Assembly: GCA_965657795.1 (NCBI GenBank)
Contig: CBFHQJ010000110.1
Coordinates: forward strand, 1 to 15,107
Length of the DNA: 15,107 nucleotides
Direction: 5' to 3'
Source of the DNA: SW10 sp965657795
GTDB lineage: Bacteria > Verrucomicrobiota > Verrucomicrobiia > Verrucomicrobiales > Akkermansiaceae
The translations under genes and the position numbers were made by a program. Position 1 is the first letter of the stretch; every line of letters begins with the position of its first letter. Below are positions 5,972 to 13,554 of this stretch, in pieces. Below the pieces are notes generated by a model. It had not been told where the DNA came from. It was given only the letters and a program-made list of their open reading frames with translations, and ran no database searches.

Positions 5972-8900
5972 GTGAACCAAGCCCGGGCAACATCAAAGAG
6001 TCAGAGCGAACGAGAGATCTTCGCAGAGGCTCTCGCATGCCCGGAGCCGGAGAAAAGGCGCGAATTCCTTGACCGGGCATGTGGTGAAAACTCCCCACTC
6101 CGCACCGCGGTCGAAGCCCTCCTCTCCGATCATTCAAGCCTGGGCAACTTCCTTGAACCTGTCGAAATTGAAGCACGAAAAACTACCGAGATCAAGACCG
6201 ACAATCTCACCGGCACCTCTCTTGGACCTTACGCCTTAATCAAATTGATTGGCGAAGGTGGCGGAGGTTCGGTCTATCTGGCCCGGCAAGAAACTCCGGT
6301 CAAACGTCAAGTAGCCCTCAAGATTCTTAAGCTTGGATTGGACACTGCGAATGTGATCTCTCGCTTCGAAGCAGAGCGTCAAACGCTTGCCCGAATGGAC
6401 CATGCAGACATCGCAAGAGTCATTGATGCCGGCTCGACTGATGAAGGCCGCCCATTCTTCATCATGGAATACGTCCCGGGGGATCCAGTCACGGAGTTCT
6501 GCGACAGCCACCGCCTTCCGGTCAGAGCACGACTGGAAATCTTCATTAGAATTTGTCGAGCCATCGAACACGCCCACCAAAAAAGCATCATTCATCGGGA
6601 CCTCAAACCATCAAACATTTTGGTCCGCGAGCAAGAAGATCAGGCCCTCCCCAAGATTATCGATTTTGGAGTGGCCAAGGCGCTTGACCCGCTCGAAGGC
6701 GAGGCGATTGATCTCACCATCAATGATTTGATCATTGGAACCCCGGCATACATGAGTCCCGAACAAGCCGACTTGGGAAATCAGGACATTGATACCAGGG
6801 CAGACATCTATTCCCTCGGAGTGATTCTATTCGAACTACTCACGGGGAGCACACCCTTGCAAGCCTCCCTGCCGGACGGTGTTGGCACGGCCAAAGCTCT
6901 TAAAGCCCTGAGAGATTCCGACTCTCTGCAACCATCATCCTTCTTAAAGTCCTGCGCGTCTGAAAAAATCGAAAAGACCGCCGATGATCGCTCCCTATCT
7001 CCTGGTCGCTTGATTCACGAAGTTCAAGGTGACCTCGACTGGATCGTGATGAAGTGCCTCGAAAAGGATCGCACGAGGAGATTTGGCAGCGCCAGTGAAC
7101 TCACCAGGGATTTGGAACTCTACCTCACAGGCGACCCAATCATGGCCCGTGCTCCGAGCTGGAACTATCGCCTGGGCAAATTCGTAAACCGGAATCGCGT
7201 CGCGGTTATTTTTTCAGGTGTCCTGCTCGCCTCATTGCTGGCCTTCGTTTTTGTGAGCTTCGCCTTTGCCTTGAGAGCAAGGGAGGCCGAAGCCGCACAA
7301 TCGATTCTTCGGGAGCAGGCAGAGAATGAACGCAAGCAGGCCATTCAAAATGCCGAGGAAGCCCACCTACGGCGGTATGTCGCCAATATCAACCTTGCGC
7401 ACCAGGCTGTTCTCAATGGCAACCTTTCAAATGCCCGCCTGCTTCTCGAGCCATGGTCCTCCCGTAAACCTGAAGAGAATGATCTCAGAGGATTCGAGTG
7501 GTATTACCTGATGGAGCAATGTCAGGGGGATCCTCATTTCGCGTTGCCCCAATTCGGACAGCCGATTGATTCCCTCGATTTTTCACCGGATGGAGCGTAT
7601 TTGGCCATCGCAACCCGGGGACAGGTAGCAATCTGGTCGGTGGAAGAAAACCGAATCACCTCCACCTTCCCGATTGATGCTCAAACAGTGGCATTTTCGA
7701 GTTCCGGAAATCTTTTGATCGCGATGGGAAGAGAATGCTCCACCGTTCTCGATCTTGTCTCTGAAACCACCGCCTGGGAGCAAAGAGGCCACCACCTGAA
7801 CATGGCGCTCGCTCCGAACGGACAGTCAATGGCGGTGAGTGATCGAAGTGGAACAACACTTTGGGACACCTCAAACTGGGAGCGACTCGACTTCATTTCC
7901 GGAGCGACCGGTTCTCTCGCCTACTCGCCGGACGGAGAATTATTGGCGAGCGAATCAAGCGACGGAATCACCATCTGGTCGGTCTCGGGAACCGCCAAAC
8001 CCATCCTGCTTGAAGATTCTCCCCGCTTCTTTTTCGGAGGTCACAATTTTCATTTCTCCAACGATGGCAGACACTTGGTTTTTGCTAGAAACAGCCAACC
8101 CACCAAGGAGGGATTTTTCGTCGCCATTTACGACACCGTGACCGGCCATGAGATCGGATCTTTGCCTCGCGGACCGAATGGGGAAGCCCACACCGGTGCC
8201 ATCTCATCGATGAGCTTCTCAAGGGATGGCACCACACTTGCGACAAGTAGTTGGGATCACTCGGTTAGACTTTGGAATCTGAAAAACGGATCGCTACAAC
8301 GCACCCTCCTTGGACATATCGGTGAAGTCTGGAGTGTTGACTTTTCCCCTGATGGCACAGTTGTCGCAAGCGGCAGCAAAGATGGTGAAGTGCGTATCTG
8401 GACGACCAAAAAAGGTTCTGATTACTCCATGATCGAAGGGCCGTGGACGCCCTTAACTTTTTCACCCGATGGCACCAGTATCACGGCCGTCAATCGAGAC
8501 AGAGTTTTATCACGACTGGACGTCTCTACCCGAGATGTGATCGAGACCCTGCAGGTTTCACCCTCTACTTTTAGACGAAGGAGCCGCAATGCGATATCGG
8601 TGGATCAAGAATTCCGAAAGATCGCTGAAATCAAGAGCAACGGAATCGTCTCACTCAGGAATTTGAAGGACGATGCGGTCACCCAATTCGAAACCGGCTG
8701 GAACCGGGTGGATTCAGTCCAGCTCTCTTCGGACGGAAAATCCTTGGTGGCCTCCCACCGCGAGAAGGGGCTGGCATGGTGGATCGTGGAGGAGCCCCTT
8801 GAGCCCCCGTTTCGCAGCAGTGCCACCTTCGCCCTCTTCTCAGCGGACAGCTCAACCCTGGTTTCAAGAGACGATGACTTACTCTCGATCTATGACGTCA

Positions 8901-9319
8901 GCAGCAGGAAGGAACGCCACCGCATTCCGTTCGAAAAAAGCCAACTCGGTTCGAGCTTGTCCCTTTCGCAAGATGGCAAGCTGATTGCCTTCACCCATGG
9001 TTTTCAAGACTACGAGAATGTCATCTCCTTGGTGGAATCGGACTCAGGCCTAAAAATTGGAACCCTGAAAGGTCACAAACAAGGGATCTGGAGTCTCGCA
9101 TTTTCTCCCGACACCAAAACCCTGGCAAGTTCAGGAAGCGGTGGCGTGATTCGCCTTTGGAATTTGGACACCCAAAGCGAACTCCTGACCATTGGGCGGG
9201 CGGGCAGAGCACAAAGCAACCTCTTATTCAGCCCCGACGGAAGGACGCTCATTTCCAGCTCCCCGGGCTTTTCGTCGAATCCGAAAATTCAAATCATTCG
9301 CGGCCTGCGGAATGATTGA
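5972..9319 (+). CDS. Transmembrane Ser/Thr protein kinase with C-terminal WD40 repeats
   Basis: A protein of 1115 residues starting with GTG at 5972. The N-terminal segment (residues 15-62, IFAEALACPEPEKRREFLDRACG) is the short helical region usual for kinases of this ECF-linked group and supports the start. The Hanks-type kinase domain (87 to about 385) is complete: G-loop GEGGGGS (94-100), Lys117 (VALKILK), HRDLKPSN with Asp210 and Asn215, DFG 231-233, GTPAYMSPEQ (256-265). A membrane helix follows at about 409-431, then a charged coiled-coil-like stretch (435-470), then a long series of WD40 blades (about 530-1110; for example SFSRDGTTLATSSWDHSVRLWNL) that may form two propellers. If the kinase is cytoplasmic the propellers are outside and could sense ligands or bind proteins. 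It is divergent from the ECF sigma gene, its likely substrate. Confidence 0.94.
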   Translation: MNQARATSKSQSEREIFAEALACPEPEKRREFLDRACGENSPLRTAVEALLSDHSSLGNFLEPVEIEARKTTEIKTDNLTGTSLGPYALIKLIGEGGGGSVYLARQETPVKRQVALKILKLGLDTANVISRFEAERQTLARMDHADIARVIDAGSTDEGRPFFIMEYVPGDPVTEFCDSHRLPVRARLEIFIRICRAIEHAHQKSIIHRDLKPSNILVREQEDQALPKIIDFGVAKALDPLEGEAIDLTINDLIIGTPAYMSPEQADLGNQDIDTRADIYSLGVILFELLTGSTPLQASLPDGVGTAKALKALRDSDSLQPSSFLKSCASEKIEKTADDRSLSPGRLIHEVQGDLDWIVMKCLEKDRTRRFGSASELTRDLELYLTGDPIMARAPSWNYRLGKFVNRNRVAVIFSGVLLASLLAFVFVSFAFALRAREAEAAQSILREQAENERKQAIQNAEEAHLRRYVANINLAHQAVLNGNLSNARLLLEPWSSRKPEENDLRGFEWYYLMEQCQGDPHFALPQFGQPIDSLDFSPDGAYLAIATRGQVAIWSVEENRITSTFPIDAQTVAFSSSGNLLIAMGRECSTVLDLVSETTAWEQRGHHLNMALAPNGQSMAVSDRSGTTLWDTSNWERLDFISGATGSLAYSPDGELLASESSDGITIWSVSGTAKPILLEDSPRFFFGGHNFHFSNDGRHLVFARNSQPTKEGFFVAIYDTVTGHEIGSLPRGPNGEAHTGAISSMSFSRDGTTLATSSWDHSVRLWNLKNGSLQRTLLGHIGEVWSVDFSPDGTVVASGSKDGEVRIWTTKKGSDYSMIEGPWTPLTFSPDGTSITAVNRDRVLSRLDVSTRDVIETLQVSPSTFRRRSRNAISVDQEFRKIAEIKSNGIVSLRNLKDDAVTQFETGWNRVDSVQLSSDGKSLVASHREKGLAWWIVEEPLEPPFRSSATFALFSADSSTLVSRDDDLLSIYDVSSRKERHRIPFEKSQLGSSLSLSQDGKLIAFTHGFQDYENVISLVESDSGLKIGTLKGHKQGIWSLAFSPDTKTLASSGSGGVIRLWNLDTQSELLTIGRAGRAQSNLLFSPDGRTLISSSPGFSSNPKIQIIRGLRND

Positions 9320-9336
9320 TGGGCATTTGACCGCCC

Positions 9337-10032
9337 CTAATCCTCTTCGGTTTCGGATGAGAGAGCCCTTGTGACATCCTCGTCCCTCCCATAAACCATC
9401 AAAACATCCTCCGGTTCGACAATCGTATCCTTTTTCGGTGCACCAATGAATTCGCCGTTATTGCGATAAATCCCGAGCACAATCACTCCCGCGTCGGCAG
9501 GCCGAATCTGCCACAAGGCTTTGCCAACCCACGGATGTTCCCCGTGGATCTCTCCATCATAAACGCAGAAGCCATCTTGCAGATTCAAGAGATAATCGTA
9601 GTCCATAACCTTGCTCATTCCGGCCTTCTCCAAAGTCATCCTCATAAAGCGATCCACCGGATCATTGATCACTCTGAGATTGAAAAACATCCCCACCACA
9701 AGAAGCCCGAGTGCGATCATTCCCAACCACGCAAAAGTCATTCCCAGCCCCCTCTCGCTGCTCTCCATAAATGTCACAAGGAGCGTGGCCAGAGCAGAAG
9801 TCAGGCCGATATTTCCCGCTACAATGAGATGGAGAATAATTTTCCGCCTGACCGGATGGCTTACGACTTGCTCCGCCTCGCTCGTGGGAAACCCCACCCC
9901 AAAAAAAGCAGAAGCGGCCTGAAAGCTCGCCACGGGCTTGGACATCCCCGTCAGTTGCAACGCGCTGGAGCCGATTTTAACGACCAGCAGAGCACCCAAC
10001 ACAATGATAACAAGAGCCAGAAACGATCCCAT
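9337..10032 (-). CDS. Membrane protein with C-terminal TrkA_C (RCK_C) domain
   Basis: A 231-residue protein from ATG 10032; a TTG two codons earlier is possible but less likely. Three hydrophobic helices are visible at about 4-28, 64-89 and 98-121. Between the first two lies FQAASAFFGVGFPTSEAE (37-54), which resembles the P-loop segment of TrkH/KtrB K+ transporters (GVGF-T). The C-terminal part (about 150-225; IVEPEDVLMVYGRDEDV) is a TrkA_C regulatory domain, known from K+ channels and transporters as a nucleotide or ligand sensor. There are too few helices for a complete transporter, so it may regulate one or form an oligomeric channel; the role is uncertain. It converges on the WD40 kinase with 17 bases between stops, and diverges from the second kinase. 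Confidence 0.8.
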   Translation of the reverse strand: MGSFLALVIIVLGALLVVKIGSSALQLTGMSKPVASFQAASAFFGVGFPTSEAEQVVSHPVRRKIILHLIVAGNIGLTSALATLLVTFMESSERGLGMTFAWLGMIALGLLVVGMFFNLRVINDPVDRFMRMTLEKAGMSKVMDYDYLLNLQDGFCVYDGEIHGEHPWVGKALWQIRPADAGVIVLGIYRNNGEFIGAPKKDTIVEPEDVLMVYGRDEDVTRALSSETEED

Positions 10033-10051
10033 GCTCAAGAATGAAGCGAAA

Positions 10052-10078
10052 TTGTCCAGACCGCGACATATTTGTCCA
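10052..10078. repeat. TTGTCCA direct repeat, 20-base period, in the divergent promoter gap
   Basis: TTGTCCA occurs at 10052-10058 and again at 10072-10078, start to start 20 bases (about two helical turns). The 95-base gap separates the TrkA_C gene (-) and the second kinase gene (+). It would suit a dimeric activator site or overlap with a promoter; both readings are inference. Confidence 0.35.
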
Positions 10079-10104
10079 TAACTGAACTTGATTCCCTGCC
10101 ACCA

Positions 10105-10131
10105 ATGAGGAGACTTCCTCCGAAGTCATGA
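10105..10131 (+). other. Possible 8-codon upstream reading frame coupled to the kinase start (ATGA overlap)
   Basis: ATG at 10105 opens a frame encoding MRRLPPKS that ends in TGA at 10129-10131, overlapping the kinase ATG (10128) as ATGA. The only Shine-Dalgarno-like GAGGAG (10107-10112) is 15 bases from the kinase ATG, and GAGGA/TCCTC (10107-10111, 10116-10120) can pair. Translational coupling is possible; chance is also plausible. Confidence 0.25.
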
Positions 10132-13064
10132 CTGAGGAATCTCCCCCTGAAAACGCGACCGAGGATCTCGACAACGAGAATCTCGACGAAGGGGATTCGA
10201 ATCCCGAAGGAGAATCGGGCGGCGAAGAAACGGTCACGGAGAAGGCCACCAATAAGGAGACACCCGAGGAGGACAAAACAGAAGAGCGTTATGAAATTCG
10301 AAGTAAAATCGGGGAGGGCGGCGTTGGAGCGGTCTACCGTGCCTTTGATAAAAATCTAAATCGGGAAGTGGCCCTGAAGCGAGTCCTCTCTCTTGAGCGC
10401 AATGACGGACTTGATGAGGCTACCGAAGCCATGCTCAACGAAGCTACCTCTCTCTGCTCGCTGCAACACCCCAATATTGTCACCATCTTCGACGCTGGCG
10501 TGGACAAAGATGGCCCTTACGTCGTCATGGAACTTCTCTCCGGAAAAACCATCGATGAGATGATCAAGGGTGGTGTCCTGACAATTACCGATTTCAGAGA
10601 GGTCGCTCTCCAAAGTCAGGAAGCTCTCATCGCGGCACAAGACCGGAATTTGGTTCACCGCGATATCAAGCCCAGCAACCTCATGATCACATGGCTGCCC
10701 AGCGGCCGCTTCCATATCAAGCTGGTCGATTTCGGACTTGCCAAGTTTTCCACCAGACCTTCACACCAAACAATTGCTCACGATGATACGGTTTTTGGGT
10801 CGATCCGGTTCATGGCCCCGGAGCAATTCGAAAGAAGTCCTCTTGACCAGCGCACCGACATGTATGCCATCGGCTGCGTTTATTATTACTGCCTGACCGG
10901 GAAGTATCCCTTCGATGGGGAATCTGCTCCGCAGGTCATGGCCGCCCACCTTCAACACAAGGTCACCCCAATCTCTGAAATCCGGCCCGATCTCCCAGCT
11001 TGGCTTTGCAACTGGGTGATGTGGCATATTTCACGAGAGATGGATGATCGCCCTTCTGACGCCAGACAATCCCTAACCCAATTCCTTATGAGTGAAAATA
11101 ACCCCGAATCCGGAACGCCCGAAGTTCCTGCGAATAACGTGCAGCCGGAAGGCCAAACTGGCCTGGTAAGCCCGGCCACCGAACCGCCGCCCGTCCAGCC
11201 TCCCGCAGATCAGGCGGCCTCACTTCAGACTGCGGCGCAGCCAGCCCAGCCAGCCCGACCCAAGCTGGTCATCCCCGGACAAGAGCCGGCACCTGCTCCA
11301 GCGCCTGCCCAAGAGACTGCTCCCGTCCAGCCGGCACCGGTTCAACCGGCTCCCGCAGCACCGGCTGCGGCACCTCCTGCGCAACCGGCGGCGGCACCGC
11401 CACAACTGACCGCAGCTCAGCCAACTCAAGCCCCTCCTGCACAACCTGCACAACCTGCACAACCTGCACAACCTGCACAACCTGCACAACCTGCACAACC
11501 TGCACAACCTGCTGCGGCGCCGGTTCAGCCTGCGCCGGTGGCCTCCCCGCCACAACTGGCCGCAACTCCACCAGCTGCGCAGCCAGCTCCGGCCGCTCAA
11601 CCCGCTCCAGTCCAACCGGCAGCGCCTGCACCACCAGCGCCTCCGCAGATCACCGTCCCTCTCAGTGGGACCGCTGCGCAACCGGCCGCCCCAGCGCAAC
11701 CGGCAGCTCCGGCTGCAAATCCACTTTTGAATACCGGAGTCGCTCCCCAGCCTGCTCCAACAACTCCACCTCCAGCAGTCGCTGTCGCCGCCCCCTTGGC
11801 TGCAGCTCCACTTGCTGCCGCACCTCAACCCGGTGGAATTCCCGGACAACCTCAGCCAGGAGGAGTTGGAATCGGCTCAATCGCTCCCACCAAAAAGAAG
11901 GGTATGAGCAACGCGGTCAAAGGAATGATTGGCATCACTCTGCTCGCCTTCATCATCCTCGCGGCTGTTATTATCAAGGGCAATTCCGCCAAAAATGACC
12001 GGATTGAGAGGCTCAATGAGATCGTCGCGGCATTTGACGATTCCGACAACCTCCCCACTGAGATCCCCCTCTCGGAGAGTGACGTGCAACTCCTTTTGGA
12101 CGAGCTGATCAGCGGTGGAGTCAAGGACACCATGGAACGACCAACCTACCTTCAGGCCCTCAACATTGGTAAGGCAACCGACGGCGTTGACATTAGCGCA
12201 AAGGTCGCAGCCTACGCCCGTGATGTGGACATGACCGGAGCCCTGCGGGTTAAACTCTTCGAGGTTGTCGGAGCACGAGGTGATGAAAGCGCCCTTCCCG
12301 CCTTGATCGAATTCGCTCAGAAGACCGATGACACCTCGGCCGGACAAGGAGCACTGAAGGCAGCCAAGGAAATGGCCACGACCTCCAACTTTGACAGCCT
12401 CCTTACCATCATCACCAACTCGGCAAACGCTTCCATTAAGAACTCCGCAGTCGATGTATTAGCCAAGGTCATCAGTGGATCCGAAGATCCCGGTGCCTTT
12501 TCCAACGCCATCCTTGGCAGCTACAACAGCACTGCCGATTCCGATGCAAAAATCGCTCTTCTACGACTCATGGGCTCGGCTGGCGGTGACAATGCCTCTG
12601 ACCTCGTTGCCGACACCCTTCAATCTGATGACCAAAAGTTGGCGATGGCCGCCATTTTCTCACTCAGCAATTGGCCGGACGACTCCCAGTTTGAAACCCT
12701 TTTCGATTTTGCATCAGAAGAGGAAGATGACATCCTCCGATCCAAAGCCTTCTCAGGTCTTATCTCTTTCCTCGACGCCCGTTCTGAGCTCGATGAAGAC
12801 GACAAGGCAATTTACTGGGAAGATGTTTCCAGCATTGCAGCAGGAGAAAGAGAGCAGCTTGCAATTGTCCAAGCCATGGCCAGGCAGTCCGATGCTTGGG
12901 CTGATGATATCCTCGACTATTTTATCGAAAGCGGGGACACGGAAAGAGTCGAAGCCAGCGCAGAGAAGGCGAAGCAGCAACTCGCCAACAGACTGAAGCG
13001 GGTCAAGCGTAGCGGAGCTTCTGAGGAAGAAGAGGAAGAAGAAGAGTCTGACTCCGACGAATAA
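10128..13064 (+). CDS. Transmembrane Ser/Thr protein kinase with Pro/Ala/Gln linker and HEAT-like outer region
   Basis: A 978-residue protein from ATG 10128. An acidic N-terminal tail (1-54) precedes a complete Hanks-type kinase domain (55 to about 320): G-loop GEGGVGAVY (62-70), Lys84 (VALKR), HRDIKPSN with Asp179 and Asn184, DFG 201-203, MAPEQ (229-233). A low-complexity Pro/Ala/Gln linker runs from about 340 to 590 and includes eight PAQ repeats. One membrane helix lies at about 599-618. The outer part begins with a helical domain of about 90 residues (622-718) that recurs in the lipoprotein downstream. HEAT-like helical repeats follow (about 718-940; ALPALIEFAQ..., ASDLVADTLQSDDQKLAMAAIFSL), then an acidic tail (SEEEEEEEESDSDE). 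The kinase should phosphorylate Ser/Thr in the cytoplasm in response to something bound outside. An intrinsic terminator follows the stop. Confidence 0.93.
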   Translation: MTEESPPENATEDLDNENLDEGDSNPEGESGGEETVTEKATNKETPEEDKTEERYEIRSKIGEGGVGAVYRAFDKNLNREVALKRVLSLERNDGLDEATEAMLNEATSLCSLQHPNIVTIFDAGVDKDGPYVVMELLSGKTIDEMIKGGVLTITDFREVALQSQEALIAAQDRNLVHRDIKPSNLMITWLPSGRFHIKLVDFGLAKFSTRPSHQTIAHDDTVFGSIRFMAPEQFERSPLDQRTDMYAIGCVYYYCLTGKYPFDGESAPQVMAAHLQHKVTPISEIRPDLPAWLCNWVMWHISREMDDRPSDARQSLTQFLMSENNPESGTPEVPANNVQPEGQTGLVSPATEPPPVQPPADQAASLQTAAQPAQPARPKLVIPGQEPAPAPAPAQETAPVQPAPVQPAPAAPAAAPPAQPAAAPPQLTAAQPTQAPPAQPAQPAQPAQPAQPAQPAQPAQPAAAPVQPAPVASPPQLAATPPAAQPAPAAQPAPVQPAAPAPPAPPQITVPLSGTAAQPAAPAQPAAPAANPLLNTGVAPQPAPTTPPPAVAVAAPLAAAPLAAAPQPGGIPGQPQPGGVGIGSIAPTKKKGMSNAVKGMIGITLLAFIILAAVIIKGNSAKNDRIERLNEIVAAFDDSDNLPTEIPLSESDVQLLLDELISGGVKDTMERPTYLQALNIGKATDGVDISAKVAAYARDVDMTGALRVKLFEVVGARGDESALPALIEFAQKTDDTSAGQGALKAAKEMATTSNFDSLLTIITNSANASIKNSAVDVLAKVISGSEDPGAFSNAILGSYNSTADSDAKIALLRLMGSAGGDNASDLVADTLQSDDQKLAMAAIFSLSNWPDDSQFETLFDFASEEEDDILRSKAFSGLISFLDARSELDEDDKAIYWEDVSSIAAGEREQLAIVQAMARQSDAWADDILDYFIESGDTERVEASAEKAKQQLANRLKRVKRSGASEEEEEEEESDSDE
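11436..11507 (+). repeat. Eight perfect copies of a 9-bp repeat (CCTGCACAA) coding PAQ
   Basis: CCTGCACAA is repeated eight times without a mismatch, in frame, encoding (PAQ)8 inside the kinase linker. Around it the same amino acids are encoded with varied codons, so the identical codons point to recent tandem duplication. Being a multiple of three, changes in copy number would alter linker length without a frameshift. Confidence 0.95.
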
Positions 13065-13087
13065 GTTTCCTTCATTCCATCGATTTC

Positions 13088-13120
13088 AAAAAGGCGACCT
13101 TCACCGGTCGCCTTTTTTTT
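13088..13120 (+). terminator. Intrinsic terminator after the second kinase gene
   Basis: GGCGACC (13093-13099) pairs perfectly with GGTCGCC (13106-13112) around the loop TTCACC. The stem is extended by A-T pairs and followed by eight T (13113-13120). A-run, GC stem and T-run are all textbook. The stem begins 24 bases after the kinase stop and the T-run ends 21 bases before the lipoprotein ATG. Confidence 0.93.
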
Positions 13121-13141
13121 GATCTCTGATTTACTCCCGAC

Positions 13142-13546
13142 ATGACGCGTTTGATCCTGCCCCTGGCCTTGGGTCTTTCGTCATGTAAAAGCGAAAAAGA
13201 GAAAGTGACCGAAAAGCAAGAGCCCGGGCATCACGAAGCAGACACTTCAAAAGAGAGTCGTCAGGATAGAATTGATAAGCTCACCTCCATTTTTAGAGCC
13301 AAGTCACCACCAACCGAGCTGCGACTCGATCGAGATGATGTTAACCTCCTGTTGATGACGCTCAGGAACGATCCACCTGTCGACCAGAAAAATTGGGAAA
13401 CCGCCCTGATCATCGGCGAGGGTTCTGACGGAATCGATATTGACCAAATTCTGATGAACCACGTCCGGGAAATTGCTTCATCCCAAACACTCCGCTCTCA
13501 GATTCTCAAAATCATCGAAGCCCGCCGTCAGCGGTCTTCAAAGTAA
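13142..13546 (+). CDS. Small lipoprotein sharing the kinase's extracytoplasmic domain
   Basis: 134 residues from ATG 13142. A short signal peptide ends in a lipobox, LSSC, with Cys15 as the lipidation site. A charged linker (16-38) follows, then a domain at 40-130 that aligns with residues 622-718 of the kinase directly upstream: shared DRI, PTE, DV-LLL, AL-IG, DG-DI and LR in the same order and nearly the same spacing. It stops where the kinase goes on into HEAT-like repeats. It is not a known family to me. It probably sits on the outside of the cytoplasmic membrane or on the inner face of the outer membrane. It could compete with, bind or tune the kinase sensor region; this is inference. 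Only 21 bases lie between the kinase terminator and its start, and the antiporter gene begins 9 bases after its stop. Confidence 0.82.
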   Translation: MTRLILPLALGLSSCKSEKEKVTEKQEPGHHEADTSKESRQDRIDKLTSIFRAKSPPTELRLDRDDVNLLLMTLRNDPPVDQKNWETALIIGEGSDGIDIDQILMNHVREIASSQTLRSQILKIIEARRQRSSK

Positions 13547-13554
13547 CACTCTTC

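Noticed and set aside
5813..5980. N-terminal extension of the ECF sigma factor by 56 codons
   Set aside because: It crosses the divergent promoter region, overlaps the kinase start and does not resemble the family, while ATG 5812 gives the normal length.
9320..9336. GGGC/GCCC stem between the converging WD40 kinase and TrkA_C genes as a bidirectional terminator
   Set aside because: Only four base pairs and no T-run on either strand.
11436..11507. CRISPR-like array
   Set aside because: The units are 9 bp, contiguous without spacers, and in frame within a coding region.
11220..11849. Minus-strand 209-codon frame rich in Arg, Cys and Ser (also overlapping frames 11269-11634 and 11662-11880)
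   Set aside because: It is the complement of the Pro/Ala/Gln-rich kinase linker; its repetitive composition follows from the PAQ repeats, and it has no domain.
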